DNA of 64,000 nt from Lachnospiraceae bacterium KM106-2. Its GTDB lineage: Bacteria > Bacillota > Clostridia > Lachnospirales > Lachnospiraceae. Both the position numbers and the translations under genes were made by a program. Positions 55,337-63,335 of the stretch are shown here, one piece after another; within the stretch, counting starts at the first letter, position 1, and every line of letters begins with the position of its first letter. Where the stretch lies: positions 3,107,960-3,171,959 of the forward strand of contig AP018794.1 of the NCBI GenBank assembly GCA_009731425.1, given 5' to 3'. The notes beneath the pieces are model-generated. The model did no database searches and was not told where the DNA came from. It saw only the letters and a program-made list of their open reading frames with translations.

Positions 55337-57001
55337 TTAAGGAAAGATTATTTTGATCGTAGTACCCACGTTTTCTGTACTCTCCAATTGTAGAGACGCA
55401 TTATGCCATTGCACTACATGTTTGACAATCGCAAGGCCAAGTCCGGTTCCTCCTGTTTCCTTCGATCTGCTCTTATCTACTCGGAAGAATCTCTCAAATA
55501 CACGTTCTTGATATTTCTTCGGAATACCGATACCGGTATCTGAAACCGTTAATACAGCCTTTCCTGCCTGCTGCTCTAAAACCACCTCAACGCTGCCGTT
55601 TGGTTTATTATAACGAATTGCATTTTCACAAAGATTAGTCACTAACTCTTCTAACATGATCTGACTTCCTATCACGAAGCAGTCACACCCACTAAACTTA
55701 AAGTCTACTCCTCGTTTCACTGCAGAAGGCTGTTGTTCTTTATAACATTTTTTGACCACTTCATAAAGATTGATCTTTGTCTGTTCTGCATGATTATCAG
55801 TCTCTTCCAGATGAGAGATCTCGATAATATCATTGATCAACTTCAGCAGTCTTGTAGAACAAGCGTGAATCTCTTTTGCAAAATGAACAACATCTTCACC
55901 CTGAGCGATTCCTTGGCTGATCAATTCTGCGTAGCCCGATATTCCGGCTAGTGGAGTCTTTAGCTCGTGAGAAACATTTGCGCTAAACTCTCTGCGCATC
56001 TTTTCATTCTTCATTTTATCCGTTACATCAACAATAAAGCAGATTGCTCCTACAACCTGTCCCTCATTAAGAACAGGGTTCGCAAATGCCTGTAATCTAG
56101 CATCCTCCATCTCAAACTCAATATAGTTACGCTGACCTTCCAATGCTTTATAAATGCACTCTTTTAGTCGGTCGTTTCGTGACAAATATACAACCTTCTG
56201 CCCAGTCAGATCATTACTACAATTATCTAATAAATGTTTAGCACTTGGATTCGCAATTACAATCTTCTCATCTTTATCCACTAACAGAAGTCCTTCTCCC
56301 ATATAGTTTGTAATTGCTTGTATCTTTGCATTCTCCTGCTCTAGTTCAGCCATTTTATTTATAATATCTTCATGCTGACTCTTAATGATCCTTGCAAATG
56401 GTACAAGCTCATCATAAACCACATAAGGATCCATATTATCCAAATGACTTGCCATCTTCTCGATCGGACGGATGATCCCTTTTGTAAAGAATCTTGCCAT
56501 TAAGAAACTAATGATAAATAAAAAGAATGCGATCACAGATAAGGTTGGCACTGCTGATGTGAACATAGAATAGATACTTTTTGCTTCTTTTGCAACTCTT
56601 AGAATAGTCCCATCGGTTAAGCGAACGGCATAATAATAAGTGTTTTCATGGAGGGTGTCAGAATGACGAACTGCCTTTCCACTCCCATGACTTACCGCAC
56701 TTTGCACCTCTGGACGATTAGAATGATTGTCCATCTTGGATGGATCTGAATAGTTATCATATAATACGATTCCATCTTTTGCTATTTGTGTAACACGAAC
56801 CCCTTTTATATCTACTGCATCTAACTCTCTATCACTTTTATTTAACAGATTACTCTCCACAATGATATTGGTATACGTAGATAAGTCCGAAAATACCTGC
56901 TTTTGAAATACTTTATAGCATACAAATACAGAAAGAAGTGTTGTCAATATGATTGATAACACTCCTATAATACAAAGTCCAATATTTATTTTTCTTTTCA
57001 T
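55337..57001 (-). CDS. phoR: Phosphate sensor histidine kinase PhoR
   Basis: Two helices (about 8-30 and 150-170) flank a small extracytoplasmic domain; then a HAMP-like linker, a PAS domain (AITNYMGEGLLLVDKDEKI, about 230-325), HisKA with phosphoacceptor His345 in ANVSHELKTPLAG, and HATPase with DTGIGIP and GGTGLGLAIVKH. It transfers phosphate to the response regulator encoded just upstream, with a four-base ATGA overlap. Position at the end of the pst operon implies phosphate control. Known PhoR proteins read Pst activity through PhoU rather than phosphate itself. Confidence 0.92.
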   Translation of the reverse strand: MKRKINIGLCIIGVLSIILTTLLSVFVCYKVFQKQVFSDLSTYTNIIVESNLLNKSDRELDAVDIKGVRVTQIAKDGIVLYDNYSDPSKMDNHSNRPEVQSAVSHGSGKAVRHSDTLHENTYYYAVRLTDGTILRVAKEAKSIYSMFTSAVPTLSVIAFFLFIISFLMARFFTKGIIRPIEKMASHLDNMDPYVVYDELVPFARIIKSQHEDIINKMAELEQENAKIQAITNYMGEGLLLVDKDEKIVIANPSAKHLLDNCSNDLTGQKVVYLSRNDRLKECIYKALEGQRNYIEFEMEDARLQAFANPVLNEGQVVGAICFIVDVTDKMKNEKMRREFSANVSHELKTPLAGISGYAELISQGIAQGEDVVHFAKEIHACSTRLLKLINDIIEISHLEETDNHAEQTKINLYEVVKKCYKEQQPSAVKRGVDFKFSGCDCFVIGSQIMLEELVTNLCENAIRYNKPNGSVEVVLEQQAGKAVLTVSDTGIGIPKKYQERVFERFFRVDKSRSKETGGTGLGLAIVKHVVQWHNASLQLESTENVGTTIKIIFP

Positions 57002-57675
57002 GTCTGATCCCCTATTTTATATCCGACATTTCGGACCGTCTTGATCATACTGCCCTGATCTCCTAACTTTTGTCTCAATGTCTTAATATGCATATCAACC
57101 GTACGGCTCTCTCCTTCATAATCAAAGCCCCATACTCGTTCCATGATCTTGTCTCGCGATAAGACAATATTTTTATTCTTCATCAATAGCTTTAACAGTT
57201 CGTACTCTTTATATGTTAATTCCACTAATTGATCATGTACCGAAACTTGATGCTTTTCCTTATCTAGGACAAGATCACCAATTGATAAAACGGAATTGGA
57301 TTCTGGTTTTGCCGTCCTTCTGAGTAATGCTTTCACTCTTGAAACTAATTCCATAATTCCAAATGGTTTTGTCATATAGTCATCAGCTCCCGCATCTAAG
57401 CCCTTTACCTTATCAATTTCCATTGATTTTGCAGTAATCATCATGATCGGGAGCTGCTTTGTTACTGTTTTCTTACGGAGAGACGCTAAAATAGACATGC
57501 CATCCTCTTGAGGAAGCATGATATCTAAAATGACTAGATCTGGTACTAAAAGTTCTATCTCCTGCCAGAATGCCTCCCCTGATTCGAAGCTCTTAACTTC
57601 AAAACCAGCATTCTTTAAAGCATAAGTCTCAATTTCCCTAATATTTTCATCATCCTCGACAACATATATTAACAT
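56998..57675 (-). CDS. phoP: Phosphate response regulator PhoP (PhoB), OmpR family
   Basis: Receiver domain with Asp51 in VILDIMLP as phosphoacceptor and Lys103 in DDYMTKPFG, then a winged-helix domain (KEYELLKLLMKNKNIVLSR, VDMHIKTLRQKLG, TVRNVGYKI). When phosphorylated it should bind TTTACA-type repeats such as those upstream of pstS (61782-61821), a positive loop. 18 bp after phoU. Confidence 0.94.
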   Translation of the reverse strand: MLIYVVEDDENIREIETYALKNAGFEVKSFESGEAFWQEIELLVPDLVILDIMLPQEDGMSILASLRKKTVTKQLPIMMITAKSMEIDKVKGLDAGADDYMTKPFGIMELVSRVKALLRRTAKPESNSVLSIGDLVLDKEKHQVSVHDQLVELTYKEYELLKLLMKNKNIVLSRDKIMERVWGFDYEGESRTVDMHIKTLRQKLGDQGSMIKTVRNVGYKIGDQT

Positions 57676-57693
57676 CTCTCATTCTCCTATTCC

Positions 57694-58341
57694 CTAATCT
57701 TCATGTTTTCCGGTCATGGAAAAGATAACCCACTCTGCAATATTTGTTGCATGATCGCCGATTCGCTCAAAATATTTTGCAACCATAAGCCAGTCTGTTG
57801 CCTGCTCACTATAGTTTACATTTTCACGAATTAGTGCGATCAGCTCATGTTTCACTTCAAGGAAGAGATGATCTACCACATCATCTTGCTCAATTACGGC
57901 CTTCGCAAGGTTTAAATCGCCTTTTACGAATGCATCGATGCTGTTTGTAACCATCTTAATTGTTTCTTTTCCCATTTTAGCGATATTTTCGAGCTCCATG
58001 ATATTATCACCCTCGGAAAGATACATGGCAATTTCTGAAATATCAGAAGCCTGATCACCGATTCGTTCCATATCTGTAATCATCTTAAGTGCTGCACTAA
58101 TCAGCCTTAAATCTCTTGCAACAGGCTGCTGCTGTAATAGAAGTTTTAGACATAAATGTTCAATTTCTTTTTCTTTTTGATCAACCTCATTATCATAAGC
58201 AATAGCAGCTTTTGCCATTGCAATATCACTATCGGAAAGTGCCTTAACTGCACTTTCAATGGAATGTTCAATGTAACTTCCCATTGTGATCAGTTCTTCA
58301 TTTAATTGCTCTAGTTCTTCATCAAAACGACTTCTCATCAA
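57694..58341 (-). CDS. phoU: Phosphate transport regulator PhoU
   Basis: All-helical, 215 residues, with two three-helix repeats having E/D-x-x-x-D metal motifs: [16 protein letters not shown] and [27 protein letters not shown] and [14 protein letters not shown] end the repeats. PhoU links Pst transporter state to the kinase and limits phosphate uptake. ATGA overlap with pstB. Confidence 0.96.
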   Translation of the reverse strand: MMRSRFDEELEQLNEELITMGSYIEHSIESAVKALSDSDIAMAKAAIAYDNEVDQKEKEIEHLCLKLLLQQQPVARDLRLISAALKMITDMERIGDQASDISEIAMYLSEGDNIMELENIAKMGKETIKMVTNSIDAFVKGDLNLAKAVIEQDDVVDHLFLEVKHELIALIRENVNYSEQATDWLMVAKYFERIGDHATNIAEWVIFSMTGKHED

Positions 58342-59090
58342 CCAAACCTCCCTGTTATATAATCCTCTGTTCTCTTATCCTTTGGCATCGAGAACATATC
58401 TTCTGTTTTTCCTTGCTCAATCACTTCACCAAGTAAGAAGAATACTGTCTTATCCGAGATTCTGGTCGCCTGCTGCATATTATGCGTTACCATAACAATA
58501 GTATAGTCTTTTTTCAACTGTAGAACAAGTTCCTCAATTTTAGAAGTTGAAATTGGATCTAATGCAGAAGTCGGTTCATCCATTAAGAGTACTTCAGGTG
58601 CAACTGCTAATGCTCTGGCAATACAGATTCTTTGCTGTTGTCCACCAGATAATCCAAGTGCACTCTTTTTCAAACGATCTTTTACCTCATCCCAAATTGC
58701 TGCATCACGAAGTGACTTTTCAACAATCTCATCTAACTGAACTTTATTTCTAATCCCATGGGTTCTAGGGCCATAAGCAATATTATCATAGATACTCATT
58801 GGAAAAGGATTTGGTTTTTGAAATACCATTCCGACACGTTTACGAAGTTCATTTACTTCAATATCCTTGTAGATATTAACGTCATCTAATAACACTTCTC
58901 CTGTAATCTTACATCCTTCCACCAAATCATTCATACGGTTTAAGGATTTAATAAATGTGGATTTACCACAGCCACTAGGTCCGATAAAAGCAGTAATTTC
59001 ATTTTCCGGTATTGTAATATTAATATCTTTTAATGCTTTGAAATCACCGTAATGTAAATCAAGATGATTAATTATAAATTTATTTCTCAT
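58338..59090 (-). CDS. pstB: Phosphate ABC transporter ATP-binding protein PstB
   Basis: Walker A GPSGCGKS (37-44), Q-loop [18 protein letters not shown] (specific to PstB), signature LSGGQQQR and [12 protein letters not shown]. 250 residues, normal. It powers phosphate import. GGAGAG lies before the ATG; 17 bp after pstA. Confidence 0.98.
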   Translation of the reverse strand: MRNKFIINHLDLHYGDFKALKDINITIPENEITAFIGPSGCGKSTFIKSLNRMNDLVEGCKITGEVLLDDVNIYKDIEVNELRKRVGMVFQKPNPFPMSIYDNIAYGPRTHGIRNKVQLDEIVEKSLRDAAIWDEVKDRLKKSALGLSGGQQQRICIARALAVAPEVLLMDEPTSALDPISTSKIEELVLQLKKDYTIVMVTHNMQQATRISDKTVFFLLGEVIEQGKTEDMFSMPKDKRTEDYITGRFG

Positions 59091-59107
59091 AATCTCTCCA
59101 CTTTCTC

Positions 59108-59980
59108 CTAACGATTTGATGAACTAAGTTTCTTAGCTACCCATGATGATGCTGTATTGATCAAAAATACGATGATCAATAATACAACTGCTGTTGCATA
59201 TGCTTGATTGGTATGCAATCCTTCACTTGAGATACTATACATATGAACTGCAAGAGTACGACCACTTCCCATGATATTTGGTGGTACTGCTGCTACCGTA
59301 CCTGCTGTATAGATCAATGCAGCTGTCTCACCGACGATACGACCAATTGCAAGAATAATTCCTGAAAGGATTCCCGGCATCGCACTTGGTAAAACGACTC
59401 TAAATACGGTACGAAGTCTACCTGCTCCAAGACCAAAACTTCCTTCTCGAAAGCTATCTGGAACCGCCTTTAAGGCTTCTTCCGTCGTTCTCATAATAAG
59501 TGGAAGTATCATAATTGCAAGGGTACACGCACCTGCAAGTAAAGACATTGACCACTTTAATGCTGTTACAAAGAATAACATTCCGAAAAGTCCATATACA
59601 ATAGATGGGATACCAGTAAGTGTCTCTGCTGTTAATGCAACTACTTTAACTAACTTATTTCCACGCTTTGCATATTCTACAAGATAGATTGCTGAGCAAA
59701 TACCGATTGGAACCGCTAATAACAATGCCATTGCTGTAATTTCAATAGTATTGATCACCGCTGGCATCAATGATACATTTTCTGTCGTATAAGTCATGGA
59801 AAACAAATCTGGTGTAATGTAAGGAACACCTTTTGCTAAAATGTATCCGACTAATAATAGTAAAATTCCAAATGTTATCACTGCTGCTGCAATGACTAGC
59901 AGTAAGATCAAGAAGGACATCGGATGTTTTTTATAACTGTTAAGTCGATCTTTCCATGTCAACTGATTAATAGCCTCCAT
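59108..59980 (-). CDS. pstA: Phosphate ABC transporter permease PstA
   Basis: Six helices with [17 protein letters not shown] and the EAA loop [31 protein letters not shown] follows helix five. 290 residues, normal. It forms the channel with PstC, whose stop codon directly precedes its ATG. Confidence 0.97.
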   Translation of the reverse strand: MEAINQLTWKDRLNSYKKHPMSFLILLLVIAAAVITFGILLLLVGYILAKGVPYITPDLFSMTYTTENVSLMPAVINTIEITAMALLLAVPIGICSAIYLVEYAKRGNKLVKVVALTAETLTGIPSIVYGLFGMLFFVTALKWSMSLLAGACTLAIMILPLIMRTTEEALKAVPDSFREGSFGLGAGRLRTVFRVVLPSAMPGILSGIILAIGRIVGETAALIYTAGTVAAVPPNIMGSGRTLAVHMYSISSEGLHTNQAYATAVVLLIIVFLINTASSWVAKKLSSSNR

Positions 59981-60844
59981 CTAGTTTGCCCTCCTTTTTA
60001 GAAATGAAAATGAAAAGTTAATAATTAAAATAAATACAAATAATACAACCGCTGTTGCAATTAATGCTTCTCGATGAAGATCAGCTGCATACCCCATCTC
60101 TAGTACAATATTAGTTGTTAAGGTACGTACACCATCTGTGACACTATCCGGTATTCTCGCCTGATTACCTGCTACCATGATTACTGCCATTGCCTCTCCA
60201 ATTGCACGTCCGATACCAAGAATAACACCAGCTAAGATACCTGATTTTGCTGCTGGAAGCATTGCGAAGAATACGCTTCTCTCATGTGTTGCACCAAGTG
60301 CCAAAGAGCCCTCATAATAACTATCTGGAACTGCCTGTAAAGATGATTCACTCACCGAAATGATGGTTGGAAGGATCATGATACCAAGCAGAATGGAAGC
60401 AGTTAGAATACTTCTTCCATTCCCACCAAATACTTCTCTTACCCAAGGTACTAAAACAACTAAACCAAAGAAACCATATACAACAGATGGAATTCCTGCT
60501 AGCAGGTTAACTGCTGATTTTAAATATTTATATAATTTTTTAGGACAGAATTTTACTAAAAAGACTGCGCTTAAAATTCCGATTGGTACACCAATTACAA
60601 CTGCTCCTGCTGTGATATAAATACTGCCTAAGATCATAGGGAAGATTCCAAAAGAAGCTGGTTGATTTGTTGGTGCCCATTTACTAGATAGCAGGAAGTC
60701 AAATAAACCGATTTTACGCATTGCCGGAATTCCATTGGCAAACAGGAACAAACAAATTAACGCAACCGCTAAGATCGATGTAACTGCAGCTACTAAAAAT
60801 ATATACTTGGCAATTATCTCTTTATGTTTCTTCATATGATTCAC
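59981..60844 (-). CDS. pstC: Phosphate ABC transporter permease PstC
   Basis: Six helices, AGIPSVVYGFFGLVVLV, EAA loop DSYYEGSLALGATHERSVFF and RAIGEAMAVIMVAGNQ, which is the PstC form of this region. 287 residues. One base after the pstS stop. Confidence 0.97.
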   Translation of the reverse strand: MNHMKKHKEIIAKYIFLVAAVTSILAVALICLFLFANGIPAMRKIGLFDFLLSSKWAPTNQPASFGIFPMILGSIYITAGAVVIGVPIGILSAVFLVKFCPKKLYKYLKSAVNLLAGIPSVVYGFFGLVVLVPWVREVFGGNGRSILTASILLGIMILPTIISVSESSLQAVPDSYYEGSLALGATHERSVFFAMLPAAKSGILAGVILGIGRAIGEAMAVIMVAGNQARIPDSVTDGVRTLTTNIVLEMGYAADLHREALIATAVVLFVFILIINFSFSFLKRRAN

Positions 60845-60845
60845 C

Positions 60846-61697
60846 TTACTTTTCTAATGACCAGTCAGTGATATTGCCTGTGAAGATTTGTTTTACTTGA
60901 TCACTTTTCAATTCACTAACTTCATTTTCTTTATTTACAATTACTACGATTCCATCTAGTGCGATTGATACTGATTTCAATTTCTCTAATTCGCTATCTT
61001 TTAGATCACGACTTGCCATTCCGATATCGCAAGTTCCTTCCATTGCCGCCTGCATACCTGTTGATGAATCACTTTGTTGTACTTCGATTTTTGCATTTGG
61101 ATTAATCTTTGCATAAGCTTCTTTTAATTTTTCCATAACTGGAGTTACACTTGAAGATCCTGCAACAACGATCTTTCCGGATGCTTTTGTTGAAGTGAAT
61201 TCTTTTGCATCATCTGAGATCTGAATAAATCCGTTTGCTTCGACTACTTTTTGTCCTTGTGCGCTTAAGATATAGTCCATGAAGTCTTTTGTTACATCAC
61301 TTACTTTTTCGCTTGTTGCGATATTAAATGGTCTTGCGATCTTATAAGTTTTACTTTTAATGTTCTCAATACTTGGTTCTACTCCATCGATCTTTAATGG
61401 TTTTACGCTGTCGTTTAGAGATCCAAGTGAGATATATCCAATACTTGTTGAGTCCCCTGCGATAGTATTTATCATAACATCTGTTTTACTTACGATATTT
61501 GCTTCTTCTGTTGTATGATCTGTTTTATTGCCATCTGCATCTTTTTCTTCAATTCCGAACAATTCAACAAATGCTCCTCTTGTTCCTGAACCATCTTCTC
61601 TTGATACTACGCTGATCGTGTTGCCGTTACTTCCACATCCTGTTAGTGCTGTGAGCGCGAGTGTTAAGATTAATGCCATGGTGATTTTTTTCTTCAT
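60846..61697 (-). CDS. pstS: Phosphate-binding lipoprotein PstS
   Basis: Signal peptide with lipobox ALTGC (Cys21). The phosphate site is seen in VVSREDGSGTRGAF (Ser-Arg-x-x-x-Ser-Gly-Thr) and VVAGSSSVTPVMEKL, QQSDSSTGMQAA and GMASRDLKDSE. Domain order is odd: the part that is usually N-terminal (AGSSSVTP, SDSSTG) is C-terminal here, and the SGTRGAF part comes first, as in a circularly permuted PBP-like arrangement also found in other clostridial PstS. Start of the pst-pho operon. Confidence 0.93.
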   Translation of the reverse strand: MKKKITMALILTLALTALTGCGSNGNTISVVSREDGSGTRGAFVELFGIEEKDADGNKTDHTTEEANIVSKTDVMINTIAGDSTSIGYISLGSLNDSVKPLKIDGVEPSIENIKSKTYKIARPFNIATSEKVSDVTKDFMDYILSAQGQKVVEANGFIQISDDAKEFTSTKASGKIVVAGSSSVTPVMEKLKEAYAKINPNAKIEVQQSDSSTGMQAAMEGTCDIGMASRDLKDSELEKLKSVSIALDGIVVIVNKENEVSELKSDQVKQIFTGNITDWSLEK

Positions 61698-61766
61698 ACT
61701 TTTCTCCTCTTATTTCAATTTTTCATTTTTATTCATTTTTTTGTTTATTTTTTTGTTTCTGACTGA

Positions 61767-61821
61767 ATTTTATCTTTACAAAGTAAAATCTATTGGGCTC
61801 TCTATGTAAAATCTATGTAAA
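61767..61821 (-). promoter_or_regulatory. Pho box and promoter of the pst-pho operon
   Basis: On the minus strand TTTACA (61816-61821), TTTACA (61805-61810) and TTTACT (61782-61787) fall 11 and 23 bases apart, with the 11-bp beat of PhoP boxes in Firmicutes (TT-x-ACA direct repeats). A likely -10 TAAAAT is at 61767-61772, so the box covers the -35 area as expected for an activator. Leader of about 65 nt to pstS. Confidence 0.75.
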
Positions 61822-61847
61822 GTCTATTTTTAGGTGGGGGGTGTGAG

Positions 61848-62107
61848 GTTTTGCTCTCTGGAGGTTGTGAACCTTCCCTGGAGGCCGCTTCTATTGTCTT
61901 TGCATGCGCCTCGTTGTCCTCGGATTCTTGCAGGGACAGGCTACGCCTGCCTTTTGCACTTCTTGTCAGCTTGCCCGGCAAACGGATACGTTTGCCGACA
62001 AACTTCCTGCGAACTGCCCTGCAAGAATCTCTGTGGTAAATGTCGCATGCAAAGAAAATAGAAGCGGCGGACGGGAAGGTAATTTATGTTATGGCGAGGA
62101 GCAAAAC
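61848..62107. repeat. 260-bp multibranched inverted repeat, GC-richer
   Basis: Paired segments, left and right: GTTTTGCTC 61848-61856 with 62099-62107; ACCTTCCC 61871-61878 with 62073-62080; a 25-bp arm 61884-61908 with 62044-62068 (one mismatch); GATTCTTGCAGGG 61923-61935 with 62017-62029. Inside are hairpins CAGGC/GCCTG (61937-61949) and CGGCAAACG/CGTTTGCCG (about 61977-61998). All frames through it are short or lack ribosome sites. It may be a structured RNA or a miniature transposable element. It borders the Pho box on one side. Confidence 0.85.
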
Positions 62108-62163
62108 ATATACGGTATTGGAGGTACTAAAAATTGACTTTTGTTCTGGAAATAGGGTGGATT

Positions 62164-62221
62164 GAATTTCTTCGCTAAAGCTTAGAAATTCGTCCCGACT
62201 GTATAAGGATACAGTTGGGAC
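62164..62221. repeat. Two adjacent hairpins
   Basis: GAATTTCT/AGAAATTC (62164-62191, inner GC/GC) and GTCCCGACTGTAT/ATACAGTTGGGAC (62192-62221, one G-T pair, loop AAGG). They touch end to end and lie between the big inverted repeat and the tandem repeats. Confidence 0.8.
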
Positions 62222-62240
62222 CGATTGATAAATGAGATTG

Positions 62241-62668
62241 TTTGACAGGGGATTTTTCTCAGACGGACAGCGGGCTGGCTCACTTCGGCCGCCAGCGCTT
62301 GATACATTGATTTCTTGGTGGGGGATTTTATGTTCTCGTTTGACGGAGGGGATTTTCTCGGACGGACAGCGGGCTGGCTCACTTCGGCCGCCAGCGCTTG
62401 ATACATTGATTTCTTGGTGGGGGATTTTATATTCTCGTTTGACGAAAGGATTTTTTCTCGGACGGACAGCAGGCTGGCTCACTTCAGCCGCCAGCGCTTG
62501 ATACATTGATTTCTTGGTGGGGGATTTTATATTCTCGTTTGACGAAAGGATTTTTCTCGGACGGACAGCGGACTGGCTCACTTCGGCCGCCAGCGCTTGA
62601 TACATTGATTTCTTGGTGGGGGATTTTATGTTCTCGTTTGATGAAAGAGATTTTACAGACAGATAGCG
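62241..62668. repeat. Tandem repeat, 99-bp unit, four copies plus a partial
   Basis: Units begin TTTGAC at 62241, 62339, 62438 and 62538 (98, 99, 100 and 99 bp), with a degenerate fifth from 62637. Copies differ at only a few positions. Each contains GCTGGC...GCCAGC, able to form a hairpin, and the block is richer in G and C than its surroundings. The sequence reads through in more than one frame on each strand because 99 is a multiple of three; frames shift between copies, so it is not likely coding. Confidence 0.92.
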
Positions 62669-62705
62669 TCTGAGATGGGTGCTATTCTTTATGTTTTATA
62701 AATAG

Positions 62706-62736
62706 AAAAAACCCTGCACAATGCAGGGCTTTTTTC
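62706..62736. terminator. Bidirectional terminator
   Basis: CCCTGCA (62712-62718), loop CAA, TGCAGGG (62722-62728), flanked by AAAAAA and TTTTTT. It ends the minus-strand hypothetical gene and shields the repeat block from it. Confidence 0.88.
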
Positions 62737-62744
62737 TATCTATT

Positions 62745-63146
62745 TTATAATTGGTATTCTGGTTGGAAGTCTTCGCTATCGCTGCAAAGGAATCCTTCAT
62801 ATTTTTCGATTAATGCTTTTACGTATGGCTTTAGTTCTTCGAAGTCTTCTTCTTCTACTGTTATTGCATATACGGTTTTTACGTTTTTGGATTGCATGTA
62901 TGCTAAATCTTCTGGGTGATCGATATAGTCTGTCATTGTTTCAAAATCTGCTGTTTTGCCAGATGGCATCGTAAGCTCCATGATTTCGATTGCTGGCCAT
63001 GTGTTGATCTCTACTTTTTCTTTTGTCTCCAATAATTCTTTCATTTCTTTTACACCAATTTCAGATGGTGTCATATAGAGGAGTTCCATTTTTACTACTT
63101 TTTTGATCGCTATCTTTTTTGTCTTATGTCCGCTTTTCTTTGCCAT
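62745..63146 (-). CDS. Hypothetical cytoplasmic protein
   Basis: A 133-residue protein with a basic N-terminus (MAKKSGHKTKKIAIKK) and an acidic C-terminal half (VEEEDFEELKPYV, SDSEDF). No signal peptide, helix or Cys pair. I do not recognise the family. Parts read like an alpha/beta protein, with VKTVYAITVEEEDF as a likely strand then helix. ATG 63146 has AAAGGAG upstream and is preferred to an earlier start at 63164. It is a single-gene unit ended by the terminator at 62706-62736. Confidence 0.75.
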   Translation of the reverse strand: MAKKSGHKTKKIAIKKVVKMELLYMTPSEIGVKEMKELLETKEKVEINTWPAIEIMELTMPSGKTADFETMTDYIDHPEDLAYMQSKNVKTVYAITVEEEDFEELKPYVKALIEKYEGFLCSDSEDFQPEYQL

Positions 63147-63258
63147 AATGACTCCTTTCAACATTTACTGCTTCTATTTATTTTAACTGATTTTCTTTTC
63201 TTTTTCTATAACTTTCATTATTGGTTATATCTGGGTATTTTATCCAATATATTTAGTG

Positions 63259-63287
63259 TTGACATATAACAACTGTTCTTATATAAT
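63259..63287 (+). promoter_or_regulatory. Consensus promoter of the uracil permease gene
   Basis: TTGACA (63259-63264), exactly 17 bp, TATAAT (63282-63287). The leader of about 42 nt is too short for a PyrR attenuator or purine riboswitch. Confidence 0.85.
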
Positions 63288-63335
63288 TTAGGAAGTTTAG
63301 GCAAAAATAAATAAATCACTTTGGAGGTTCCACAA

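Noticed and set aside
61834..62137. Three overlapping plus-strand frames of 60-77 codons
   Set aside because: They arise from the GC-rich inverted repeat; no ribosome sites, and rich in Cys, Arg and Leu in the manner of non-coding sequence.
62232..62501. 89-codon plus-strand frame through the tandem repeats
   Set aside because: Same repeat read on the other strand; it also changes frame in the third copy and has no ribosome site.
62084..62605. 173-codon minus-strand frame through the tandem repeats
   Set aside because: No ribosome site; the repeats are read in two different frames (ALAAEVSQPAVRPRK then SSAGGRSEPARCPSE) as the unit length shifts by one, which is not expected for a repeat protein.
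62241..62668. CRISPR array
   Set aside because: Units are about 99 bp and contiguous, with no unique spacers and no cas genes.
63288..63335. Uracil/purine-responsive attenuator ahead of the permease
   Set aside because: The leader is only about 42 nt and has no terminator hairpin or riboswitch core.
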